Assembly: GCA_038211615.1 (NCBI GenBank) | Contig: JBBQVL010000007.1 | Coordinates: 1 to 64,000, forward strand | DNA: 64,000 nucleotides | Direction of reading: 5' to 3' | From: DASWJZ01 sp038211615 | GTDB taxonomy: Bacteria; Pseudomonadota; Alphaproteobacteria; Rhizobiales; Afifellaceae | In this document: piece by piece, positions 25,329 through 34,063 of the stretch | Layout of the letters: the number at the start of each line of letters is the position of its first letter | How positions within the stretch are numbered: the first letter of the stretch is position 1 | The notes under the pieces: model-generated | What the model was told of the DNA's origin: nothing | The model's database searches: none | Seen by the model: only the letters and a program-made list of their open reading frames with translations | Made by a program: the position numbers and the translations under genes

Positions 25329-27418
25329 GAAATCGTCCCGAGCGGCCTGACCTCCACGCCCCGGGCGATCTCCACGTGCGAGAGGACGGGCAGCGTCGGA
25401 AACAGCCGGTCGATGATCATGCGGACATAGGGCCGCGCGTCCGGGGCGGTGACGAGCACAAAGCTCTGCCCCTCGTCCATTCGCTGGCGGATCGCCGCGG
25501 TCGCCTCTGTCCCGAACTGCTCGACGATGCGCGGATCGATGTCGAAGTCGATGACCTCGCCCTTCGGATCGCGCCGCAGGCCCTGGTGGAAAGCGAGGTC
25601 CCAGCGATTGCCAAGCCGCAGGACCTTGAGGACGCCGTCCTCCGTCAGGTCGCCGCAGATCTGCTGCGCGATGCGCATCCGCACATGCTCCACGACCTGC
25701 TCGGAGCGCCGCGCATGCGGCACGATCTCGGCGATGGCTTCGAGAATCAGGTGCAGGCTGCGGATCGATACCCGCTCGGAGAGGAGAAGCTTCAGCACCG
25801 CCTGCAGGCCGGAATAGGAGATCTGCGAGGGGCAGATATCGTCGATCAGCCGCTTGTATTCGGGCTCGAGGCGATCGAGCAGCGCGCGCATGTCCTTGTA
25901 GGAAAGGAGCTGCGCGAGGTTGTTGCGAATGAGCTCGCTGAGATGCGTAAGAAGGACGGACATGGTGTCGACCGGCGTGAACCCGTCGCGCTTGATCTCG
26001 TTCGAAAACGCGTCGGACACCCACATCGCCTTCATGCCGAAGGCGGGCTCCTTCACCTCTTCGCCCGGAAGATCGGGGCGCCGCCCCTCCCCGGTTACGA
26101 CCAGGACCTCGCCGAGCCGCAGCATCTGGCTCGCGACGGCGGTGCCGTGAATGCGGACCTGATAGGTTTTCGGCGGCAAGGCAAGGTCATCGGAAAGCTT
26201 GATCTCGGGGACCACGAATCCGTACTGGCGGGCGAACTTCCGACGCATCTTGGCGACGCGGTGGGCAAGCTCGCCATGCGACGCAAGAAGCTGCGTGGCG
26301 AGCTGCTTGCCGAGACAAAGTTCGATCTCCGGCGTCCGCAGCGTCTCGCGGATCGAGTCGCGGGCCTCGCTCTGCTCGCGCGCCGCGAGATCGTCGGCCT
26401 TGACCTTCTCCTGCGCGAGGAGCGCCGCAAAGCGCTTCGGGATGATGTAGCCGACGAACGCCATCAGTCCGCCAAGGAAGCCGAACGGGAGAAGCGGCAG
26501 CCCGGGGACGATCGCCAGGATGAACATCAGGAAGGATGCGACGAAGAGCGCGCGGGGATAGCTCCCGAGCTGGCCGAGCACGGCCTGGTCGGCGGTGCCG
26601 CGCGTCCCGCCCTTCGAGACGAGGAGGCCGGCGGAGAGCGAGACGATGAGCGCCGGGATCTGGGTGACGAGGCCGTCGCCGACCGAGAGCTTGGTGAAGA
26701 CGTCGGCCGCGTCCTGAAGTGACATGCCGTGCCGCGTCACGCCGATGACGATGCCGCCGAAGATGTTCACCGCGGTGATGATGAGCCCGGCGATCGCGTC
26801 GCCGCGCACGAATTTCGACGCGCCGTCCATCGAGCCGAAGAAGGCGCTCTCCTCCTCCAGCTCGCGCCGGCGCTTCTGGGCGTCCTTCTCGTTGATCAGG
26901 CCCGACGAGAGGTCGGCGTCGATCGCCATCTGCTTGCCGGGGATGGCGTCGAGGGTGAAGCGCGCGCCGACCTCCGCGATGCGCGTCGCGCCCTTGGTGA
27001 TGACGAGGAAATTCACCGTCACGAGGATGGTGAACACGATCAGGCCGATGACGAAGTCGCCGCTCATCACGAAGCGCGAGAAACCGCCGATGATATGGCC
27101 GGCGGCCTCGGTGCCGGCAGGCCCGTTCGTCAGGATCAGACGCGTCGATGCGATGTTCAGCGCCAGGCGCAGCATCGTGGCGATAAGCAGCACGGTCGGA
27201 AAGGCGGAGAAATCCAGCGGCTTCTCGATCCACAGCGCGACCATGAGGATGAGGACGGATATCGCGATGGAGAATGCCAGCCCGTAGTCGATCAGCGCGG
27301 CGGGGATCGGCAGGAAGAGGATCGTCAGCAGGATGGTGATGCCGACCGCAAACGCGATGTCCCGCCCGCCGCTCCTGAGCGGTGACGGTTCGATCCGCGT
27401 GCTGAGTGTGTCTGCCAT
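25325..27418 (-). CDS. flhA: Flagellar export gate protein FlhA
   Basis: 697-aa FlhA/FHIPEP family protein. The N-terminal ~330 residues hold eight transmembrane helices. Conserved cytoplasmic-loop sequences include RIAEVGARFTLDAIPGKQMAID and SAFFGSMDGASKFVRGDA. The C-terminal cytosolic domain that docks chaperone-substrate complexes contains GEVIDFDIDPRIVE. The ATG at 27418 begins MADTLSTRIEP; a frame extension of 14 codons upstream is less likely. A CTTGCGCG-type site lies 44 bases upstream of the start. First gene of the flhA-fliR unit. Confidence 0.96.
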   Translation of the reverse strand: MADTLSTRIEPSPLRSGGRDIAFAVGITILLTILFLPIPAALIDYGLAFSIAISVLILMVALWIEKPLDFSAFPTVLLIATMLRLALNIASTRLILTNGPAGTEAAGHIIGGFSRFVMSGDFVIGLIVFTILVTVNFLVITKGATRIAEVGARFTLDAIPGKQMAIDADLSSGLINEKDAQKRRRELEEESAFFGSMDGASKFVRGDAIAGLIITAVNIFGGIVIGVTRHGMSLQDAADVFTKLSVGDGLVTQIPALIVSLSAGLLVSKGGTRGTADQAVLGQLGSYPRALFVASFLMFILAIVPGLPLLPFGFLGGLMAFVGYIIPKRFAALLAQEKVKADDLAAREQSEARDSIRETLRTPEIELCLGKQLATQLLASHGELAHRVAKMRRKFARQYGFVVPEIKLSDDLALPPKTYQVRIHGTAVASQMLRLGEVLVVTGEGRRPDLPGEEVKEPAFGMKAMWVSDAFSNEIKRDGFTPVDTMSVLLTHLSELIRNNLAQLLSYKDMRALLDRLEPEYKRLIDDICPSQISYSGLQAVLKLLLSERVSIRSLHLILEAIAEIVPHARRSEQVVEHVRMRIAQQICGDLTEDGVLKVLRLGNRWDLAFHQGLRRDPKGEVIDFDIDPRIVEQFGTEATAAIRQRMDEGQSFVLVTAPDARPYVRMIIDRLFPTLPVLSHVEIARGVEVRPLGTIS

Positions 27419-27461
27419 CAAATGCGCCCGGCGCCGATTCGGCCAACCGTGCGGGCTCAAG

Positions 27462-27469
27462 CTTGCGCG
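27462..27469 (-). promoter_or_regulatory. Flagellar CGCGCAAG motif upstream of flhA
   Basis: Minus-strand CGCGCAAG, 44 bases before the flhA start. It is one of eight sites of the same orientation in front of flagellar genes (see also 33073, 33884, 40876, 42143, 44794, 48375, 53874). Confidence 0.45.
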
Positions 27470-27517
27470 AGGATGGCGAAGGGACGCCGGTTCTCCCGTC
27501 AGCAGCCCCGTCCACCT

Positions 27518-27638
27518 CCCTCATCCTGAGGTGCGCCGCGGAGCGGCGCCTCGAAGGATCGGATGGAGAGCGCAAGCGGTGGCTTCTGAAACCCTCGTGG
27601 TTCGAGGCTCGGCTTCGCCTCGCACCTCACCATGAGGG
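27518..27638. repeat. Composite palindromic intergenic repeat
   Basis: CCCTCATCCTGAGGTGCG (27518-27535) and CGCACCTCACCATGAGGG (27621-27638) are inverted arms with two mismatches. Inside are further hairpins around GCCGCGGAGCGGCGCCTCGA and GAGGCTCGGCTTCGCCTC. This matches, from memory, the abundant CCTCATCCTGAGG/CCTCGAA-type mosaic repeat found between genes in many Hyphomicrobiales genomes. It occupies most of the flhA-fliQ gap and would fold into a long structured RNA between the two transcription units. Confidence 0.75.
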
Positions 27639-27713
27639 TGATAGTGGGCGGCGGCTCGATCGTGTGTAGGTCTGGAGGTGTTGAAGTCCCGGCCGCGACC
27701 GACCGGTGCCCGA

Positions 27714-27980
27714 CTAGAACCCGGTCTCGACCCGCGAATAGACCTGCGTCGTGAAGGAATAGATCTCGGCGCCGATGAAGGGGCCGGTGAGCGCGATCAC
27801 GACGAGGATCACCAAGATCTTCGGGATGAAGGTGAGGGTCATTTCCTGCACCTGCGTGAGCGCCTGCAGGAGCGCGATGGCGACGCCGACGATCATGGCG
27901 GCGCCAACCGCCGGCGCACAGGCGATAATGACGGTCCAGATCGCCGATTGAACGATATCCAGTGCGTCGGCTTCGTTCAT
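27714..27980 (-). CDS. fliQ: Flagellar export gate protein FliQ
   Basis: 88-aa protein with two transmembrane helices, the usual FliQ size. ALTQVQEMTLTFIPKI between the helices is the conserved family stretch. Together with FliP and FliR it forms the export gate. It starts one base after the flgD stop, so it is co-translated with the flgE-flgD unit. It is separated from flhA by a palindromic repeat. Confidence 0.95.
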   Translation of the reverse strand: MNEADALDIVQSAIWTVIIACAPAVGAAMIVGVAIALLQALTQVQEMTLTFIPKILVILVVIALTGPFIGAEIYSFTTQVYSRVETGF

Positions 27981-27981
27981 G

Positions 27982-28401
27982 TCAGCTGATCTTCACCCCC
28001 TCGCCGATGGCGAGCTCCTTGCCGTTGTCGAGCAGCGCAACAAGGCCGCCCGATACGATCCGGAGCGACTTCACCACTCCCGAAATCTTGCCGTCGGCGG
28101 ACGTGACCGTATGCCCGAGCAGCGCGTCCGCCTGGCTCAACGCCGTCGCCGTCAGCAGCGAATCGAGCTTCGAGTTGGTCTGGATTGCCTGTTCGACGTT
28201 CGAAAAGGAAGCGAATTGCGCCATGTATTCCGACGTCTTCATCGGCTCGGTCGGATCCTGGTTGCGCATCTCGGCAATCAGGAGATTCAGGAAGGCGTTG
28301 TAGTCAACGGTTTTGCTGGCGCCGCTCGCGCTCGAATTCGAAGCCGACGCCGACGCCGAAGCCGTCGCGTTCGCCATCTGTACGGTGTTGCTCACGTCCA
28401 T
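27982..28401 (-). CDS. flgD: Flagellar hook assembly scaffold FlgD (short form)
   Basis: 139-aa hook-capping protein. VDYNAFLNLLIAEMRNQDPTEP and MAQFASFSNVEQA are the conserved FlgD N-terminal domain, and the chain ends soon after it, without the long FnIII/tudor region of enterobacterial FlgD. Short FlgDs are usual in Rhizobiales. The N-terminus carries an Ala-Ser repeat (residues about 11-28). AGGAG precedes the ATG by 8 bases. The first 98 bases of flgD overlap the 3' end of flbT in another frame. Confidence 0.92.
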   Translation of the reverse strand: MDVSNTVQMANATASASASASNSSASGASKTVDYNAFLNLLIAEMRNQDPTEPMKTSEYMAQFASFSNVEQAIQTNSKLDSLLTATALSQADALLGHTVTSADGKISGVVKSLRIVSGGLVALLDNGKELAIGEGVKIS

Positions 28402-28831
28402 CGTTCAGCTCCTGCGTCGCTTCTTTCCGATTCGCGTAGTTCTCGGCTTCCAGGATTGCGTCCTCGACCGCGAAGAGGCTGCGCAGCGTCTTCAGCGCCT
28501 CGTAAATCCGCCCGCCATCGACCAGCCTGCCGACCAGCCGCAGCCCCACCACCACGTCGGTCGTCGAGAACGACACCTGCGTGGCGGTGAAGATGCATGA
28601 GTAGGCACCTTTCGCGGTTTCGCTCGCCGGATCGATCAGCAGCGTCTGCAGCGCAAAATAGAGTTGCCTGAGCGGCGTGGTCGCCTCCTCGGCCTGGATG
28701 ATGTGATTCTCGAGGAGAAAGCTCGCGTTGTTCAGGAGCTCGAACGTCAGCTTGCGCTCCGCCCGCAGCACCGCGCCGTTGATGTAGATGCGCTCGCCGG
28801 CCCGCAGGGAAATTCGCATCGGTGCACTCAT
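28304..28831 (-). CDS. flbT: Flagellin synthesis regulator FlbT
   Basis: 175-aa FlbT family protein, a post-transcriptional regulator that acts on flagellin mRNA leaders in Caulobacter and Brucella. ISLRAGERIYINGAVLRAERK at the N-terminus and FLLENHIIQAEEATTPLRQLYF are the family core (residues about 5-130). The remaining ~30 residues, rich in Glu, Arg and Gly, lie in the stretch overlapping flgD and look like an extension produced by a lost stop. The ATG overlaps the flaF stop (ATGA). Confidence 0.92.
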   Translation of the reverse strand: MSAPMRISLRAGERIYINGAVLRAERKLTFELLNNASFLLENHIIQAEEATTPLRQLYFALQTLLIDPASETAKGAYSCIFTATQVSFSTTDVVVGLRLVGRLVDGGRIYEALKTLRSLFAVEDAILEAENYANRKEATQELNDGREQHRTDGERDGFGVGVGFEFERERRQQNR

Positions 28832-29175
28832 CGCAATCCCTCGCGCACGATTGAGCTGATTTCGATCAGGTGCTTGAAGCTCGCGGAGCTGCCGTCGCGG
28901 ATGTTTCCGGCTTCGCGGATCACCGAGATGCCGACCGAGATCAGCGCCGCCCGCAACTGGGTCGACAGGCTGTTCTCCGGGCGGCCCAGGTCCTCGATGA
29001 AGGCGGACCAGAGCCGCGTCGCGAAATAGAGCGCCTCGACGGACTCGACGCTGTCGACGCCGCTCTCCTCGGCGCGCTTCAGAAGGTCGATGGAGACATC
29101 GAGCGCCCGACCGTCGCGCTCGCGCGAGTTCTCGGCGGAGTCCTGAACGACTTCAGCGTAGGAGAAGGGATACAT
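28828..29175 (-). CDS. flaF: Flagellar biosynthesis regulator FlaF
   Basis: 115-aa FlaF protein, which works with FlbT to tune flagellin synthesis and secretion. SYAEVVQDSAENSRERDGRAL opens the family domain, and ALYFATRLWSAFIEDLG with LRAALISVGISVIREA completes it. Full length. It overlaps flbT by 4 bases and follows flgL by 32. The flaF-flbT pair lies in the hook operon, as in Brucella and Sinorhizobium. Confidence 0.94.
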   Translation of the reverse strand: MYPFSYAEVVQDSAENSRERDGRALDVSIDLLKRAEESGVDSVESVEALYFATRLWSAFIEDLGRPENSLSTQLRAALISVGISVIREAGNIRDGSSASFKHLIEISSIVREGLR

Positions 29176-29207
29176 CTGTCCTCAGCAGTCCGGGGCCGGC
29201 AGGATTT

Positions 29208-30257
29208 TCACGAGAGAAAATCAAGCAGGCTGATTTTCTGGATCCGCGCCGTCAGCGCGTAGGACGTCTCGATCTGCGTGAGCAGGTTGTTGACGCGTGT
29301 CGAGGCTTCGTAGGGATCGACCCCCTCCAGGCTGCCGACATGGGCTTCGAGAACATCCTTCTGCGCCGACATGCGGCTGTTCGCGTCGGCGACCGCCTGC
29401 TGTGCATAGCCCAACTGAGCTTGCGTGGAGGTGACCCCGGCGATGACGCTTCCGGCGAGGGCCGACGCCTTGTCGATCACCGCGCCGTAGGCGGCCTGCG
29501 ACAGGCTGCTGAGGCCTAGATCGGAGACCATCGTGTAGGCCATCGCCAGCTTGCGCATGGAGGGGTCGTTGGCGGTCACGCTCGTGGTCACCGTTTCCGC
29601 TGTCGAGATGCGGCTGGTCACCGGCTGATCCGACGCGGTGGACCATGTGGTCGACCAGGCGGGATCGTCGAAAAGCGTGCTGAAGTCGGTGTCGAGGAAA
29701 TCCTGCATGTCCGCCGCCGTGATGCTGGCCGCGGCGGGATCGCCCTGCGCGAATCCGAAATGCGCGAGGAAGGCATCGGCGACCGCCTGCTTTGCGGCAG
29801 ACGCGGGATCGGAATAGTCGGCGACAGGCTTCACGCCGGTGTTGATGCCGCCGAAGAGGTGCTCGCCGTTCTGGGTCGTGTTCAACAGACCGGTGAGCGA
29901 GGCCAGCATCTCGTCGGCGCGCTGCTTCGTCCCGGCGGCGCTCGTCGGGTCGCTCTTCGCCGCCACAAGGACGTTCAGGAAGCTCTGCGCGTCGCCGGCG
30001 ATCTTGACGAGCGTATCCTGCGTCGTGGAAAGGCGCAGGTCCGCTATCGCGTTGGAATCCATCAGTGTTTGGAGGCTGGCGCTTTCCTTTCGCAGCGTGA
30101 CGGTGAGGCCGGTACGCGCGCCGAGCGCCAGCCCCACGTCGGAAGCGCGGCCACTCGACACTTCTTTCTGCAGCGTCGCCAGTTCCGACTGCATCTGCAT
30201 GACCGAGCGCCGTGTCGCGTTCGCCACGCCCTGGGTCGAGACGAAGGTCGTCTTCAT
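29208..30257 (-). CDS. flgL: Hook-filament junction protein FlgL
   Basis: 349-aa hook-associated protein 3. The N-terminal D0/D1 helices start KTTFVSTQGVANATRR and contain LATLQKEVSSGRASDVG. The C-terminal flagellin-like helix has ISLLDFLS-like ending after LLTQIETSYALTARIQ. It joins the filament to FlgK. The ATG at 30257 is chosen because it lies 2 bases after the flgK stop and starts the conserved helix; the upstream open frame is a shadow of flgK. Confidence 0.92.
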   Translation of the reverse strand: MKTTFVSTQGVANATRRSVMQMQSELATLQKEVSSGRASDVGLALGARTGLTVTLRKESASLQTLMDSNAIADLRLSTTQDTLVKIAGDAQSFLNVLVAAKSDPTSAAGTKQRADEMLASLTGLLNTTQNGEHLFGGINTGVKPVADYSDPASAAKQAVADAFLAHFGFAQGDPAAASITAADMQDFLDTDFSTLFDDPAWSTTWSTASDQPVTSRISTAETVTTSVTANDPSMRKLAMAYTMVSDLGLSSLSQAAYGAVIDKASALAGSVIAGVTSTQAQLGYAQQAVADANSRMSAQKDVLEAHVGSLEGVDPYEASTRVNNLLTQIETSYALTARIQKISLLDFLS

Positions 30258-30259
30258 CT

Positions 30260-31735
30260 CTAGCGGATCCCGGCGATGAAGCCGGCGAGCATCTCGTCGA
30301 TGACCGCGAGGAGCTTCGAGGAGGCCTGGTAGGACTTCTCCAGGTCGAGAAGCTGGCTCATCTCGTCGTCGAGATTGACGCCGGTCGCATTCGACAGCGC
30401 ATCCGAGGCGTGCGCCACGAGCGTCGAGGAATAATCGGCGGCGCTGGACGCATCCTTGCGTTCCGATTCGAGCCAGCTGACCGAGGCGGCCGAAAATGCG
30501 CCGAGGCTCGCCGAAGCGTCGAGGCCCGTCGCCGGATCGAAGCTCTGCGCGGCGCCGACCTTGTCGAGGAGCTGGCTCAGGCGGGCGGAATATCCGGCAG
30601 CGCCTGTCGAATTGTAGACGTAGGCGGGATTGCCGGGGTTGGAGATGCCGCCGTCGCGCAGGCGCGCAAGGCTGCCCCCTTGGGCCGGATCGACATTCGC
30701 GTTGATCTGGATCGAACCGGCAAGGCCCGGCACCCACGAGCCGCCCGGCGTTGCCGGCGCGCCCGCGTAGGTGAAGAGCCCCGGCGCATCCGGCAGCGTG
30801 GGCGGCACACCCTGGTCGGATTCGGCAAAAGTATTGATCAGGCCGCGCGCGATCTCGTCGAGCTGGCTCTGGTAGGCGACCGTCGCGTCGTCGCGGAGCG
30901 AAGCGAGCCCCTGCAGGCTGCCCGAGCGGATCGGCATCGTGGCGGAGCTTCCCGTCACCGGCACGCCGTCGATGTAGACGGCATTGCCGGTCTGCGCGGC
31001 TCCGAGTCCGGTGCTCGGCGCAAACGTCACGGCGCGCGCCGTGGTCTCGAACAGCGTGACGCCGCTGTCGGTGTAGATCACCGCGCTGTTGTCGCCGCGG
31101 GTCACCATGCTGACGCCGACGATCTCCGATATCTGCGACAGCAGCTTGTCGCGCGTGTCGAGCTTGTCGGTGACGTCGGCGCCGGAATGCGTTCCGACGA
31201 CGATGGCGGTGTTCACGGACTGGAAGTCCTTGAGCAAGCCGTTCAGCTTGTCGACCGACGACGCCATGTCCTGGTCGGCCTGCTGGCGCACGCCCTGCAC
31301 GGCGCCCGTCGCATCGTTCAGCGCGCGAGCGAGGTCCTTGGCCCTGGAGACGGCGCCCTGCGCCAGGCTGAGATCGCCCGGGGTTGCGGAATAGAGCTGC
31401 AGCGCGTCATTCAGCGCGCCGATAAGCGCCGCCGGCGAGCGGTCGTTCTCGGGATCGCCGAGCGTCCCCTCCAGCGCGTTCAGCCCGTCGACCAGCGCCT
31501 GTTGCCCGGAGGCCCGCGAGGTGGCCCCGATCATCGCATCGAACAGCGACTTGTCGGCGGCGCGCTTGACGGAAAGCATCCGCGACGCGCCGTCCGGCCC
31601 CGTCGTGACGACTGCAATCTTGCGGGAATAGCCGGGGTCGCTTGCCCCGGCGACGTTGCGCGAGGTGATCGCCGTCTGCGTCGACGTCGTGTGCAGTGAG
31701 CTCTGCGCAGTCCGGATTGCGGAGGTCAGGCTCAT
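30260..31735 (-). CDS. flgK: Hook-filament junction protein FlgK
   Basis: 491-aa hook-associated protein 1. The N-terminal rod-like sequence has SSLHTTSTQTAITSRNVAGASDPGYSRK, the typical NxANxxTxGYxR region. The C-terminus MSQLLDLEKSYQASSKLLAVIDEM is the matching D0 helix. The middle carries variable beta domains. It lies 22 bases after flgE and 2 bases before flgL. Confidence 0.94.
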   Translation of the reverse strand: MSLTSAIRTAQSSLHTTSTQTAITSRNVAGASDPGYSRKIAVVTTGPDGASRMLSVKRAADKSLFDAMIGATSRASGQQALVDGLNALEGTLGDPENDRSPAALIGALNDALQLYSATPGDLSLAQGAVSRAKDLARALNDATGAVQGVRQQADQDMASSVDKLNGLLKDFQSVNTAIVVGTHSGADVTDKLDTRDKLLSQISEIVGVSMVTRGDNSAVIYTDSGVTLFETTARAVTFAPSTGLGAAQTGNAVYIDGVPVTGSSATMPIRSGSLQGLASLRDDATVAYQSQLDEIARGLINTFAESDQGVPPTLPDAPGLFTYAGAPATPGGSWVPGLAGSIQINANVDPAQGGSLARLRDGGISNPGNPAYVYNSTGAAGYSARLSQLLDKVGAAQSFDPATGLDASASLGAFSAASVSWLESERKDASSAADYSSTLVAHASDALSNATGVNLDDEMSQLLDLEKSYQASSKLLAVIDEMLAGFIAGIR

Positions 31736-31757
31736 TGCGAGCGGGCTCCGGCCACGC

Positions 31758-33020
31758 CTATCGCTTCAGGTTGACGAGCACGTCGAGCAGTTCCGAGCCG
31801 GTCTGGAAGACCTTCGAGTTCGCTGTATAGCCGCGCTGCGACTCGATCATCGACGTGAGCTCGGAGGCGAGATCGACTGTCGAGGATTCGAGCGCGCCGG
31901 ACACGATGGTCCCGAGGCCGCCGGCGGTCGAGAAGCCGACCTGGACGGCGCCCGATTCCGTGCTCGGCATGAAGACGTTGCCGGGAAGCGCGGTCAGATT
32001 GTCGGGGCTCGGGACGTCGGCGAGCGGAATCTTGAAGGTCGCGACGCGCGCGCCGCTCTCGTAGACGGTGTAGAGCGTTCCGTCGTTGTCGATCTCGATG
32101 CGATCGACCGAACTCGGCGCATTGCCGTTTACCGTTGCGTCCAGGACCTTGTAGTCCGCGGCGAGCTGCACCATGCCCTTCATGTCGAGAGTAAGGGTGG
32201 CGCCACCCGGGACTGCAAGCGTGAGGGATTTCAGGCTGGCGGGCGTCAGAGCGCCCGTTGCCGGATCGAAATCCAGCGTGCCGGTGGAGAGTGCAGCGCT
32301 CGAATAGGGGAAGCTGTTGGTGCCCGCCGCTGCGTCGGCCTTGTTGTAGACCGCGACTTCCCAGGTATTGTCCGCCGTCTTCGTGTAATAGACGTCGAGC
32401 GTCACTTCCTTGCCGAGATTGTCGTAGGTGACGAGCGAGCTCTTGGCGGTGTAGGTGGCGGTCGCCGCGTTGGCGGAAGGCAGGTTGGCGGCAGCGACGA
32501 TAGCCGCGGAGGCCGGGAGGTTCGCCGAGAACACGCCCGCCGTCGAAGGCGTTGCCTTCAGCGCCGTCTGCTTCAGGTTGACCAGCGACAAGCCGTTGAT
32601 GCCGCCCGCCACCGGCGCTGGCGCGCCGTTCGAGAGGTCGTAGCCCATCAGGTAGAAGCCGGCGGCGTTGACGAGGTTGCCATTGCCGTCCGGCACGAAC
32701 GATCCGGCGCGCGTCAGAAACGGCGTGCCATTGCCATCGGTCACGATCATGAAGCCGTTGCCGGCGATCCCGAGATCCGTCACCGAGCTCGTGTAGGAGA
32801 GGTTGCCCTGTTCGCCGACATTGTAGCGAACGCGCGTATTCACGCCGCCGGAGGTGTATTCCCCGGAGACCGTGTTGATCAGCATGGAGGCGAATTCGGT
32901 GGACGCGCGCTTGTAGCCGTTGGTGCTCGAGTTCGCGATGTTGTCGGCGACCGTCGCCAGTCGGTTCGACTGCGCGTTCATGCCAGACACACCCGTGCGC
33001 ATCACCCCATAGAGACTCAT
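31758..33020 (-). CDS. flgE: Flagellar hook protein FlgE
   Basis: 420-aa hook subunit. The N-terminal MSLYGVMRTGVSGMNAQ followed by ATVADNIANSSTNGYKR is the flagellar rod/hook signature. ESSTVDLASELTSMIESQRGYTANSKVFQTG near the end is the C-terminal motif (given here in parts: VDLASELTSMIESQRGY). The ATG at 33020 is preferred over a start 15 codons upstream. A CGCGCAAG site lies 53 bases upstream. First gene of the flgE-K-L-flaF-flbT-flgD-fliQ unit, downstream of ftcR. Confidence 0.95.
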   Translation of the reverse strand: MSLYGVMRTGVSGMNAQSNRLATVADNIANSSTNGYKRASTEFASMLINTVSGEYTSGGVNTRVRYNVGEQGNLSYTSSVTDLGIAGNGFMIVTDGNGTPFLTRAGSFVPDGNGNLVNAAGFYLMGYDLSNGAPAPVAGGINGLSLVNLKQTALKATPSTAGVFSANLPASAAIVAAANLPSANAATATYTAKSSLVTYDNLGKEVTLDVYYTKTADNTWEVAVYNKADAAAGTNSFPYSSAALSTGTLDFDPATGALTPASLKSLTLAVPGGATLTLDMKGMVQLAADYKVLDATVNGNAPSSVDRIEIDNDGTLYTVYESGARVATFKIPLADVPSPDNLTALPGNVFMPSTESGAVQVGFSTAGGLGTIVSGALESSTVDLASELTSMIESQRGYTANSKVFQTGSELLDVLVNLKR

Positions 33021-33072
33021 TGGACCAGATCTCCCCGCTCCCGCGACAACTCCGCCAAGAAGCACAATTCAG

Positions 33073-33080
33073 CTTGCGCG
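33073..33080 (-). promoter_or_regulatory. Flagellar CGCGCAAG motif upstream of flgE
   Basis: Minus-strand CGCGCAAG, 53 bases before the flgE start, in the 92-base ftcR-flgE gap. Here it sits inside a 6-bp inverted repeat, CAGCTT (33070-33075) and AAGCTG (33081-33086). Confidence 0.45.
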
Positions 33081-33112
33081 AAGCTGATCCCGATGCGGCA
33101 GCGGCGCATCGC

Positions 33113-33784
33113 TCAGATCAGGTCGAGGCTGTAGCCAAGGTAGCGCTTGGAATCGATCGGGTCGTAGCCGAGCCGGTGGCGGAGTTTCTTCCGCAGCTTG
33201 CTGATGTGGCTCTCCACCACATCCTCCTCAACATCCTCGTCGAAGATGCCGTAGATGGCGTTGAATATCTGCGTCTTGGTAACGCGCTTGCCGCGGTTGG
33301 AGACGAGATATTCCAGGATGCGCCGCTCCCGGCGCGGCAGTTCCAGCACCTCGCCACGGACGATCGGATCGCGGCCGTCGGAGAAGACGCTCATCTCGCC
33401 GATGGTGGCTGGCTCGCCTTCCTTCTGCACGCGGCGGCGGATGGCGCCGACGCGGGCGAGGATCTCGCGCACGTGGATGGGCTTGCGCACCACGTCGTCG
33501 ACGCCCGCGGCGAAGAGCTCCAGCGTCTGTTCGAGCCCATGCTTCTCGTTCATCACGATCATCGGCGCATGGGAGCGGCCGCGGATCATGCGGGGCAACG
33601 TCTCCCGATCCTCGCAGTCGCCGAGAAGAAACGCCTCGACGGCGGACATGTCGCCATCTCCGGCTGTCTCGACCCATTCGCGGAAATCGGTCGGACGAAA
33701 CGCGGTGGAAGAAACCCCCTCCCGCCGCAGCCATGACGAATAGCCTTCCGTCACCACATCGCGATCATCGACAATGACGAACAC
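33113..33784 (-). CDS. ftcR: Flagellar master response regulator FtcR/Rem
   Basis: 223-aa OmpR-type regulator of the FtcR (Brucella) / Rem (Sinorhizobium) family, which activates flagellar genes. The receiver starts VFVIVDDRDVVTEGYSSWLR, as in that family. The usual phospho-acceptor strand is degenerate (FLLGDCEDRE), consistent with an orphan regulator. The C-terminal winged helix has ELPRRERRILEYLVSNRGKRVTK and VVESHISKLRKKL. The start is either the GTG at 33784, which gives the family length, or the GTG at 33823 with a 13-residue extension. An AT-rich gap with a CtrA-type site lies upstream. Confidence 0.9.
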   Translation of the reverse strand: MFVIVDDRDVVTEGYSSWLRREGVSSTAFRPTDFREWVETAGDGDMSAVEAFLLGDCEDRETLPRMIRGRSHAPMIVMNEKHGLEQTLELFAAGVDDVVRKPIHVREILARVGAIRRRVQKEGEPATIGEMSVFSDGRDPIVRGEVLELPRRERRILEYLVSNRGKRVTKTQIFNAIYGIFDEDVEEDVVESHISKLRKKLRHRLGYDPIDSKRYLGYSLDLI

Positions 33785-33883
33785 CGGCTCCCCCGATCCA
33801 ACCTCGCAGGCTCCCCAGCCCACGAATCACCCTCACCTCGAATATATGTGGGCTTTCCGAAATTGGTCAAATCTCTACTCTCG

Positions 33884-33891
33884 CTTGCGTA
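33884..33891 (-). promoter_or_regulatory. Flagellar TACGCAAG motif upstream of ftcR
   Basis: Minus-strand TACGCAAG, 61 bases before the GTG at 33823 and 100 before the GTG at 33784. Variant of the flagellar CGCGCAAG motif in the same orientation. Confidence 0.38.
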
Positions 33892-34063
33892 GTCTTAAAG
33901 ACATTATTCGGCTAACTATGGCAATCTTAGTAGAGATACGTATCTGTGAAGCATGTTACATCGGAGACTATCTCTATAAAACAGTTTATGGAAATATCGA
34001 AATATCTTCTGGCTTGTTCATAACCTCCGGGAGAATTGATGCTCATTCCTGTCCATCATTGCG

